This document shows, piece after piece, positions 1 through 6,892 of a stretch of DNA of 24,496 nt. This stretch comes from Discostella pseudostelligera (lineage: Eukaryota > Bacillariophyta > Thalassiosirophyceae > Thalassiosirales > Thalassiosiraceae), in the NCBI GenBank assembly GCA_036940085.1, contig JALLBK010000465.1, positions 1 to 24,496 on the forward strand. Reading direction: 5' to 3'. Under the pieces are notes generated by a model, which was not told where the DNA came from, searched no databases, and saw only the letters and a program-made list of their open reading frames with translations. The number at the start of each line of letters is the position of its first letter. Positions within the stretch are counted from its first letter, which is position 1. Position numbers and translations under genes: made by a program.

Positions 1-26
1 AACCATCATCATCTTTGTCTTCATTG

Positions 27-630
27 CAAACAAGAAGGCCACCAGCCACATCAGCTGCCCAAGGGATGCAGGCATTTCGAGAGGCATATGGGGTAATGCA
101 GCAGGGGGCAGGGGGTCATGGCAACGACAACGACAGCAGCAATGACAACAACATATGGGGATGATCATGATGACAGCAGCAAGCAGCAATGACAATACAA
201 AGTATGCTAACCTTCCAAACAACATCAACAAGGAATGCTGGTGAGACGCATTTGGGGGTGAGTACGACAACTTTGGCATTGGTGAACAGTGAATTACTTG
301 TATTCTTTGTTGTGCTAACCTTCGGTGTTGCAAACAAGAAGGCCACCAGCCACATCAGCCACCCAAGGGATGCAGGCGTATCAAGAGGCATATCGGGGTG
401 ATGCAGCAGGGGGCAGGGAGTCATGGCAACAACGAAGACAACAGCAGGGCAAACAGAAATGACAATACAAAGCATGCTATCCTTCTGAACAACATCAACA
501 AGGAATGCTGGTGAGACACATTTGGGGGTGAGTACTACAACTTTGGGTTGGTGAAACAGTGAATTACTTGTATTCTTAGTTGTGCTAACCTTCGGTGTTG
601 CAAACAAGAAGGCCACCAGCCACATCAGAG
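27..630. repeat. Three-copy diverged tandem repeat (unit about 270-304 bp)
   Basis: The segment beginning CAAACAAGAAGGCCACCAGC occurs at 27, 331 and 601, so the copies lie 304 and 270 bp apart. Copies 1 and 2 continue through a shared AAGGGATGCAGGC block, a shared CAGCAGGGGGCAGGG block and a shared ACATCAACAAGGAATGCTGG block. Copy 3 stops being similar soon after CACATCAG (about 628). Reading frames run through copy 2 on both strands, but copy 1 has stops in the frame that is open in copy 2. It is probably a locally amplified sequence or a mobile-element remnant, not a recognisable gene. I found no terminal inverted repeats. Confidence 0.75.
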
Positions 631-692
631 GATGATGGGAGTGATGAGAACAATGGAGAATCCGTGCAAGATCAGGAGGGGAGGATGTCAAT

Positions 693-950
693 GTGGAAGC
701 TGGTAATAATATTATTGTAGATGGACAGGACAATGTGGTGCCAGTGGCAGGGAATGAGGGTGACAGAGTGGAGGATGGGACTACAAGCACATCATTGGGA
801 CTGGGTGGCAATGATGGAGGGGGGTGTGAACATAGGGCACCAGACACCAGGAGGACCAAGGGGGGTGATAAAAGGAAACGACAGTTGAGGGAGGAGACCA
901 GCAAACCCCGGAAGAGTCCCCGAAAGAGGAGACCTAGGAAGTTGGATTAA
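693..950 (+). pseudogene. Possible decayed coding fragment with a basic tail
   Basis: An open frame with no in-frame ATG start ends at 950 and gives an acidic/glycine-rich stretch followed by a strongly basic Lys/Arg-rich C-terminus resembling a nuclear localisation signal. A second frame covering about 629-680 encodes a similar acidic stretch (many D/E/N) that would join it after a frameshift near 680, which suggests a broken 3' exon. It lies immediately downstream of the third repeat copy. The family is not recognised. It could equally be chance coding in biased sequence. Confidence 0.2.
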
Positions 951-1354
951 TAATATTTAGTGAACATTTCAGCAACTTAAAGACTGGCATAAGCTGATAC
1001 CATAGATGAAACAGTTGAAATGATCAATTTGTAAAATCGACATACAGCAACTACAACAGTTTGCTTCTTCAATTGAAACATGTCTTGAAACAGTGATTTA
1101 TAACAGATAATATTAAATGTTTCTTTGTCACAGTTGACAAGCACAACATGCAGCAATTACTGCTTCAAATGTACCAGTTATTGTCACACTTCATGGTCAA
1201 AACTGTAACAGTTCACTCTTATGTTGAACCAGTTCATGATCACTATTACTAGTTCAGTTGTCCAATTTGAAACAGTTGATCATGTTGTGCCTTGTTCAGG
1301 TTTACGCGTAATGTTGAAGATCATGTGTACCAGAAATAGCTCCTCTGAGGCTCA
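951..1354. other. AT-rich spacer with many CAGTT motifs, no gene seen
   Basis: No credible open frame was found. The stretch contains repeated AACAGTT/CAGTTG words (near 1010, 1056, 1131, 1207, 1255 and 1271), which match the loose CNGTTR core bound by Myb proteins. With no gene next to it, a regulatory role is speculative. Confidence 0.4.
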
Positions 1355-1430
1355 GTGGTGAAGTTAGGAGATGAAGAGTGATTTGGGCTGATGGCTGATG
1401 AGTGTGGTGTTAGTGCAGGATGAGCACAGA
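1355..1430 (+). repeat. Direct repeat A, left copy
   Basis: This stretch begins GTGGTGAAGTTAGGAGATGA and is repeated with few changes and a 6-bp indel at 2828-2897. The two copies are in the same orientation, about 1.47 kb apart, and flank the first block of low-complexity DNA. Confidence 0.75.
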
Positions 1431-1975
1431 CCACAGGCAACAAGATGGAGGAGGAGTGAAGATGCAAATGCAATCAGAGTGATGATACAAGCAGCTGCAA
1501 CTACCAGTGCAACAAGCCCAAGAAGTGAAAGTCAAGCAGAAGAAAGTTGTCAAAAGTAGGAGAAGGTTGATGGCTGATGGAGGATGCTGCAAGCAGAGGC
1601 AGCATTGTCAAGAAGTACTGGTGGCTGGTGAGAAGGGTGTGAGAGATGCAAAAGCTGAGGAGGAGGATAGGCACCACAAGAAGAAACCAGTGGAGGGTTA
1701 GTAGCATGCTGCCCAGCAGGAGTAGCAGAAGCTGAGTGGTGAGTGAGGACATGCTGGGGCGTGCTGGTGAAAATATTAGGTATCATTGAGCAATGAGGGT
1801 GCCAACAGAGATTTGAACCTACAAGCCCAAGGAGTAAAAGAGCATTCAGGCAGACTGATGTTGGAAGTTGAAAGAAGCTTGTGCTGAGCAGGGTGAGGAA
1901 GGATGCAAGAAGTACAAGCTGAGGATAAGGAAGAAGTGCACAACAAGAAGGAACTACTCTAGCACTCATGCTCAT
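1431..1975. other. Purine-rich low-complexity spacer, no confident gene
   Basis: The + strand is rich in GAG, GAAG and AAGAAG words and the complement is pyrimidine-rich. Overlapping open frames occur on both strands with biased composition (Leu/Ser/Cys on the minus strand) and no recognisable domain. I treat them as chance frames in low-complexity DNA. Confidence 0.45.
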
Positions 1976-2470
1976 CCTCAAGGGATGCTCCTCGTGATGC
2001 TTCTCATGATGCTCCCCCTTATGTATCTCCTCATGCACCATGCACCTCAAGATGCTCCTCCTGCTCCTCCTCTTGCTCCTGATGCTCCTCCTGCTCCTCC
2101 TGCTCCTCATCCTTTTGCTCCTCATGATGCTCCTCTGGCTCCTCCTCCTGTTGGTCCTGTTGCTCCTTTTGCTCCTCCCCTGCTCCTCCCCCTCCTCCTG
2201 TCCCACCTACTCATCAGGTTCCTCTTCCTCTTCCCGCTCCTCCTCCTGCTCCTCCTGCCCTGCCTACTCCTCTTACTCCTCTTGCCCCTTCTCATGCTCC
2301 CCATGGTGCTCCTTGTCCTCATGCTCTAATAGATAAACAACCATGAAATTGTCCAACAAGAATTGATTGGTACACTCCTCCTCCTCCTGCTCCTCCTCCT
2401 GCTCCTCCTCCTCCTCCCTTCCTCCTGTTCCTCTAGCTCCTCCTCATGCTCCCCATGGTGCTCCTTGTCG
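1976..2470. repeat. Pyrimidine-rich degenerate CTCCTCATG-type repeat, block 1
   Basis: The + strand is an almost continuous degenerate array of CTC, CTT and CCT triplets interspersed with ATG (consensus about CTCCTCATG, multiples of three). Read on the minus strand the words are GAG GAG CAT, giving Glu/His-rich frames, or Arg/Ser frames in another phase. No domain is visible. Poly-Leu and Ser/Cys frames on the + strand are shadows of the repeat. Confidence 0.8.
2291..2370. repeat. Direct repeat B, first copy (80 bp)
   Basis: The segment CTCATGCTCCCCATGGTGCT onward, ending in AAGAATTGATTGG, recurs at 2443-2525 with about four substitutions and a 3-bp insertion. On the minus strand both copies read as the same peptide-like string containing LLDNF and VVYLLEHE, followed by Asp/Glu/His residues. 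The 3-bp indel keeps the frame, so this may have been coding sequence once. Confidence 0.75.
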
Positions 2471-2525
2471 TACTCATGCTCTAATAGATAAACAACATTG
2501 AAATTATCCAACAAGAATTGATTGG
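2443..2525. repeat. Direct repeat B, second copy (83 bp)
   Basis: Second copy of the 2291-2370 unit, 152 bp downstream in the same orientation. It carries an extra in-frame GTA (one Tyr codon on the minus strand). See the first copy for the shared peptide. Confidence 0.75.
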
Positions 2526-2827
2526 AACAACAGGTGGGAGTAACATGAATGACACAATAAGAAGGACTTATTAGTAGTATTAGGATGATGATCAGCAGGA
2601 AAAGGAGCAGCAGAGGAGGTGGGAAATGATATTGATGCAAGCTGAGACATCTGAGGAGGAGGAGAGAAGTTTTGATGGTGAGGATGCAAAGAACTGAGGA
2701 GTAACAACCAAGATGAAGAACTACTAGGTAGTAGTACAGGATGAATGCAAGAAGCAAGCAGATACAAGGATTGTGATCTTACAAGATTCAAGAAGACAAG
2801 TATTAATGAGTTTTGATGGTGCAAGCT
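2526..2827. other. Purine-rich spacer between the two CTC blocks, no confident gene
   Basis: The + strand is again purine-rich (GAGGAGGAGAG near 2655), opposite in bias to the flanking blocks. Two overlapping minus-strand frames are open. One contains a Pro/Ser/His-rich stretch that looks loosely protein-like, but I recognise no family and no plausible start context. Confidence 0.35.
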
Positions 2828-2897
2828 GTGGTGAAGTTAGGAGATGAAGAGTTATTTGGGCTGATGAGTGTGGTGTGAGTGCAAGATGAGCACAACA
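2828..2897 (+). repeat. Direct repeat A, right copy
   Basis: Partner of 1355-1430. It immediately precedes the second CTC-rich block. Confidence 0.75.
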
Positions 2898-2899
2898 GA

Positions 2900-3675
2900 C
2901 TGCTCCTTAGTATGATACTCATCATGATGTTTCTCTCCTCATTACTATGCTCCTCATGCTTTTCACATGCTTCTCATGCTCCTCCTCATGATGCTCCTCC
3001 TAATACTTTTCACGCTCCTCGTCCTCATGCAGCTCCTCATCCTCATGCTGGTTCTGGTTCTCTTCGCATCATGCTCCTCCTCATACTCCTCATACCCTCC
3101 TCATCTTCTTCTCATTTCTCTTCCTTGTGCTCCTCACCATAATGCTCACCATGCTCCTCATGCTGGTGTTCCTCATGCTGCTCTTCCTTGCTCTTCCTCA
3201 CAGTCTTCCTCACATTCCTCATGCTCTGGCTCATGTTCCTTGCTCCTCATGCTCCACATGTTCCTCATACTCTCTGCCTCATGCTCCTCATTCTCTTCCT
3301 CCTCATATGCTTGTCCTCGTGCTCTTCCTCATGCCTCTTCCTTGGTGGTGCTCCTCATCATGTTGCCCATGATCATGATGGACTGTGCATGTTCCTTCTT
3401 ACCTTGCTCCTCATGCTCTTCTATTCTATCTTCATTCTCATGCTCCTCTTGCTCCATCATATTATCTCAAAAAATTCACCATAAGATCATTTGCAATGTA
3501 TCATGCTCCTATCATTGCTCTTCCCCCCATTCATGATGATGCTCTTCCTCATCAGCATGCTCTTCCATAGTCTTCCTCATCATGTTCTTCCTCTCAGCAT
3601 GCCTTCCTCATGCTTGTCCTCCTCATGCTCTTCCTCATGCTCCTTCTCTTGCCTCTTCCTTGTGCTCCTAAGAAT
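2900..3675. repeat. Pyrimidine-rich degenerate CTCCTCATGCTC-type repeat, block 2
   Basis: About 0.78 kb of degenerate CTC/CTT/ATG/TGC triplets, with the same word content as block 1. Open frames on the + strand (poly-Leu/Met/Cys/Ser) are products of the repeat. On the minus strand the words spell GAG GAA CAT, that is Glu/His. No gene is called. Confidence 0.8.
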
Positions 3676-4131
3676 GCTCCTCATTATAATATTGCTTTTT
3701 GCAAACAGAACTGCTGTACAAGAGTACTCATGAATACTACTCTTTGCACTACTCTCTACCTAGTTAGGAGTACCATTCTTATGATCATCTGAGAGGTGGA
3801 GACAAATCTAATCTAGGGATAAACCCAGAGAGAACCCAGCAAGCAACTGCTCTCACTCATCAACCGCCACTCGCCCACCTGGGCGGGTGGCTTGCAGCAG
3901 TTTTGTGGAAAGAACACTGACAGACGCTATACGCGATAGTTCAGCGATTATAGTACCAATAATTTCACGTGCGAGATCATAAAATAATCAAGTAACCGAG
4001 AAGTGGTAAAAAAAGCCAAGAAGTGACAATGGCGCCGACGGCATAAAACAACATCCTATCGTCTCAGGCTGCCGTCGGGCTTAAACTGCTTGCGACTTCG
4101 GATATCGTTTGAATTCAACAAACTATTTCAC
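3676..4131. other. Spacer with a GC stem-loop; probable promoter and leader of the P2 gene
   Basis: No coding sequence is seen. A perfect-but-one stem can form between 3867-3877 and 3880-3890 (CCACTCGCCCA with TGGGCGGGTGG, one G-T pair), with partly complementary flanks around AACTGCT/AGCAGTT. Sequence from about 3950 to 4131 lies directly upstream of the spliced P2 leader and is the likely promoter, although I see no clear TATA box. Confidence 0.4.
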
Positions 4132-4296
4132 GTAAGTGTCGGCAATGATGATAATGTTGGAATCGTATGGTCTGTTTGGGGTCATGTGTTGCTGGTACGG
4201 TCTCCGCACGACGCCTTGTCCTTCAAAACTCTGACTCTAACGAATTCGATCATGATGATGTCATGTTATATATTCTACACCGTTCCCCATCTACAG
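4132..4296 (+). other. Intron in the 5'UTR of the P2 gene
   Basis: A textbook donor GTAAGT starts at 4132 and an acceptor CTACAG ends at 4296. The acceptor lies one base before the P2 start codon at 4298. Leader introns ending right at the ATG are common in ribosomal-protein genes. Transcript data would confirm it. Confidence 0.7.
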
Positions 4297-4297
4297 A

Positions 4298-4744
4298 ATG
4301 AAGCACATGGCCGCTTACCTCATGCTTGTTCTCGGTGGGAATGAGAACCCCACCGCTGACGATGTCTCCAAGGCACTTTCCTCGGTTGGTGTCGAGACTG
4401 ATTCCGAACAACTTGACAAATTAATCTCAGAATTGGAGGGCAAGGACTTGGGTGAGGTCCTCGAATCTGGCGAGGCCATGTTGGCCAAGTTCGGAAGTGG
4501 AGGAGGTGGAGGAGGAGGTGGCGGAGAAGGTACGTTGTAATTCTCGTTTCTTACCTTGAACATATTATTATCATCGTATGGATTAAATCTCACGTACGTA
4601 CACCTACACTTCGTTTGCTGTGCTGCAGGAGGAGGCGGAGGCGGTGGAGAGGCTGCCGAGGAAAAGAAAGTGGAAATAGAAGAAGTGGAAGAAGCGCCCC
4701 CTGCCGTTGACATGTTCGGAGGTGGAGATGGTGGAGACTACTAA
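4298..4744 (+). CDS. RPLP2: 60S acidic ribosomal protein P2 (two coding exons)
   Basis: Coding exons are 4298-4529 and 4629-4744, separated by a 99-nt intron (GTACGT to CTGCAG, phase 1), giving 115 residues, the usual P2 length. The protein opens MKHMAAYLMLVLGG, the family N-terminal signature, followed by NPTADDVSKALSSVG and the helical dimerisation region to about residue 68. A glycine hinge follows, and the intron falls inside it. P2 dimerises with P1 on uL10 to form the ribosomal stalk that recruits translational GTPases. The C-terminus is acidic (EEKKVEIEEVEE) but ends in DMFGGGDGGDY and not the usual SDDDMGFGLFD-type tail. Start choice is firm: the ATG follows the leader-intron acceptor and matches the family start. 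Confidence 0.95.
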
Positions 4745-4762
4745 ATATTTTGGAAGCACATA

Positions 4763-5060
4763 AACAATACATAGCCATTCTCGCCCCGACAAAATGGACA
4801 CGACGACAATTATCGACTTAACCTCATGGAGCCAAAGATCATGATGTCTGTATTTAACTTTTTGTTTGATGTTTGATGCTGATATGGCAACATCAAACTA
4901 AGCCATATTCGTACAAGGCGGAAGTACACTGTGCATCGGGATTGCAATGGTCAGCGCTGATTCCTCGTGCTTTTCTCAATGAGCATGCGCAATGCATCAG
5001 TGCCGACTCCTCTTCCTCTTCGTTCAATTATGCAACTATCATTGATTCACTCAAATCGCA
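4763..5060. repeat. Diverged duplicate of 6629-6892 (includes the tail of the methyltransferase gene)
   Basis: Shared words occur in the same order in both places: AACAATACATA, CAAAATGGA, CATGGA-x2-C-x-AAG, TTTGATG-x-TGAT-x-TGGCAA, GCCA, and GTGCC-x-ACTCCTCTT. The last block is the end of the minus-strand methyltransferase gene. Here 5020-4997 on the minus strand still reads KRKRSRH followed by a stop, as at the end of that gene, but upstream codons contain several stops. I read it as a decayed segmental duplication next to the P2 gene. Similarity fades past about 5150. Confidence 0.6.
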
Positions 5061-5315
5061 GAATTTATTGAAGATTGACTTCCTCCAACATCACCTCTTG
5101 TGGAACCGCATTGCCCTGCTTTAGGCACACGATGGTCCAACTATAACCACATTGTATCCCTTTTCTGTTTCCCGTTTTGCGACTACCCCCACCTCCTTCC
5201 TGCTCACCCACTACACAATCATAAAATCATCGACGGACGTCGTAGAGGCATGCCCACAACATCGCTGGTTGCTTCTCGTAGCGATTGATCTTTGATCCTA
5301 CAAACACCATCATCG
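5061..5315. other. Spacer, no gene seen
   Basis: Only short chance frames are present. Sequence at 5095-5150 may still belong to the duplicated methyltransferase relic (an ACACGATG word is shared with 6977-6984), but the alignment is weak. Confidence 0.3.
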
Positions 5316-5420
5316 ATGGACCTCTGCCAAGAAGACCGCATCGATCGAGTACTACGCCGACTTAAGAAAATTAACCACCATGCTATTGAATTAGGAGTAC
5401 ATGACTATCTGTGGGCGTAA
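5316..5420 (+). CDS. Candidate small ORF, 34 residues, unknown
   Basis: An ATG at 5316 opens a 34-codon frame ending TAA at 5418-5420. Composition is balanced and not repetitive: an acidic/basic amphipathic stretch (DRIDRVLRRLKKI) followed by HHAIELGVHDYLW. It looks more protein-like than the surrounding frames. It could be an isolated exon, a micropeptide gene, or chance. No family is recognised and no promoter or splice signal supports it strongly. Confidence 0.2.
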   Translation: MDLCQEDRIDRVLRRLKKINHHAIELGVHDYLWA

Positions 5421-5516
5421 CGGTGTGGCCGGAATAACGGCGGAAGGTCTTGCTCGGTACGGTGCGGCAGCGGCGGCCGGCGGCCATGGCCATGGCATGT
5501 TGTGGTGGTGAGGACG

Positions 5517-5610
5517 TTGGCGGGAACTCGAACGACGAAAAATTTGGCGGGAACATGAGCCAAAGATATATTTGGCGGGAAGGCGAAAGATATGCCGAAA
5601 GCGCGCCAAA
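5517..5610 (+). promoter_or_regulatory. Cluster of four E2F/DP-type sites
   Basis: TTGGCGGGAA at 5517-5526, TTTGGCGGGAA at 5543-5553 and at 5571-5581, and the inverted GCGCGCCAAA at 5601-5610 match the E2F consensus TTTSSCGC/TTTGGCGGGAA. Spacing between the first three is 26 and 28 bp. The cluster lies about 170-260 bp upstream of the histone-fold gene start at 5779. E2F/DP sites drive G1/S transcription of replication and chromatin genes in plants, animals and algae, so the target assignment is an inference. Confidence 0.65.
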
Positions 5611-5778
5611 TAAAATGGCGCACCATACCACTCGTCGTCGTGTCACCCAAAATCCAAGATGCAGCCAATCTCAGCCAATGATGGATGATATTATTGATGA
5701 AGCATTATTTGCCACCATAATATCGCATCTCTCACCGACATTGATAGCGTCCTACATCACCAAACCAACCAACGAACA

Positions 5779-6507
5779 ATGACGACGATAGGGACGACGA
5801 GTGCTAGTACAACTCTCGAGGACGAGATCATCGACGTCATCAAAACAATGATAGCGAAGGAGAAGAAGCTTCAGCTGGCAAAGAAGAATGCAACGACACC
5901 AGCACCAAGGACGACGACGACGACGACGGAAGAGGAGGAAACCCCCTCTCCTCGTGGTGTTGCCGATGCTAGTTTGTTCATGCAGGAGGATAGGAAAGCC
6001 AACATTGAAGAGAAAGTGCATTTCTTCCTCCGTGAGGTGATGAACATGACAATAAGCATCACTGAACACTCCAGGCGATTTACGATTTTGCCCGAGGATG
6101 TTAGTTTGGCATTGGAGTATTTTCAAAAGTATGGGTTGCTTGACGAAAATGTAGGAGTAGATGAGGCTGAAGATGCAGCAGATGAGAAAGAGGATGATGA
6201 GGATGACAAGGATTGGGATTCTGAGATGGAGGACGTGGAGGACGAGGAGAATGAGGAAGAGTTTGAGGATCAGGAAGAGTTTGATGAAGATGAAGACGAT
6301 GACGAGGAGGAAGATGAGCACGTAGAGGAGGCCACCGGATCTACTAGTCTCCCACTCTCAGTTGGCCGATTCTCGGCGGAGGAATTCAAAGAATTTCTCT
6401 TGAGACCTGTAATGATTGCGTTTCGTTCCGACGTGCCCATGAAGAATGCTGCAGTTGAAGTGTTCAGGGATTCACTTTTTTTGTTCTTGATTAACTGGTT
6501 TTCGTAG
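5779..6507 (+). CDS. Divergent histone-fold protein with acidic linker (H3-like halves)
   Basis: 242 residues, one exon, ATG at 5779. Residues about 60-115 form a histone-fold alpha2-L2-alpha3: the stretch EHSRRFTILPEDVSLAL aligns with the H3 family HAKRVTIMPKDIQLA and resembles H4/archaeal histones too. Before it lies a T/E/P-rich insertion (about 38-52) and an N-terminal helix (about 14-32) that could be a displaced alpha1. Residues about 127-184 are almost entirely Asp/Glu. Residues about 196-242 align without gaps to alpha1-L1-first half of alpha2 of H3 (FLLRPVMIAFRSDV, then NAAVEVFRDSLFLFLINWF) and stop at TAG 6505-6507, with no alpha3. It may be a chromatin or kinetochore component (CENP-T/W-, TAF- or histone-chaperone-like). 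Upstream E2F sites fit S-phase expression. The fold is well supported, the exact role is not. Confidence 0.75.
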   Translation: MTTIGTTSASTTLEDEIIDVIKTMIAKEKKLQLAKKNATTPAPRTTTTTTEEEETPSPRGVADASLFMQEDRKANIEEKVHFFLREVMNMTISITEHSRRFTILPEDVSLALEYFQKYGLLDENVGVDEAEDAADEKEDDEDDKDWDSEMEDVEDEENEEEFEDQEEFDEDEDDDEEEDEHVEEATGSTSLPLSVGRFSAEEFKEFLLRPVMIAFRSDVPMKNAAVEVFRDSLFLFLINWFS

Positions 6508-6628
6508 ATGGTGTGGTGGACAAAATATGACATGTAGTCAGTCCTATCGTTCGGATGAGGACTGCTTGCTTAGGTAGATGTGGAATAGATGGAGAATAAA
6601 AAAGTGAACTGTTTGCGTTACTCCACGT

Positions 6629-6892
6629 GAACAATACATAACAATTGATCCGTGCAAAATGGAGATGTCCACTGCTTCGAATTACTTTGTTTTCCTGACT
6701 ATACACCATGGAAACGAAGCTCACGACACGAACTATTGTTGTTTGATGATGATTTGGCAATCATAACACGAGCCACGAACACATGCGGACAGACATGTGA
6801 ATTGATTTCTTTCTGGATGCAGCAATGTGTTAGTGCCTACTCCTCTTACGCTTTTTATGTTTCATTTTGCCACTTTCATATGGATCATTCAA
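6629..6892. repeat. Source copy of the duplicated segment found at 4763-5060
   Basis: This segment covers the spacer between the histone-fold gene and the end of the minus-strand methyltransferase gene plus that gene's last codons. Here the coding part is intact, so this is probably the parental copy. See 4763-5060 for the shared words. Confidence 0.55.

Noticed and set aside
116..904. Long minus-strand frame of 262 residues containing two near-identical 45-residue repeats
   Set aside because: The repeat is the 270-bp DNA repeat read in phase. The third DNA copy breaks the frame, composition is biased and no domain is visible.
1550..2206. Minus-strand Arg/Ser-rich 218-residue frame resembling an SR-type protein
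   Set aside because: The Arg/Ser part comes from the GAGGAG-type repeat and the rest runs through biased low-complexity DNA. No RNA-binding domain is seen.
1868..3792. Many poly-Leu, Ser/Cys and Pro/Ala frames on the + strand
   Set aside because: All are translations of degenerate CTC/CCT/ATG triplet repeats. No starts, splice signals or domains support them.
4077..4125. tRNA-like GTTTGAATTCAAC word upstream of P2
   Set aside because: No acceptor stem, D-arm or anticodon arm can be placed around it. It resembles the T-loop only by chance.
5450..5782. + strand 110-residue frame overlapping the histone-fold start by ATGA
   Set aside because: It runs through the E2F-site cluster and its composition is unremarkable. 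More likely promoter/leader sequence, though an upstream ORF is not excluded.
5752..6321. Minus-strand 189-residue hydrophobic frame
   Set aside because: It is the antisense of the acidic (GAG/GAT) codon tract of the histone-fold gene, which reads as Ile/Leu/Phe/Val on the other strand.
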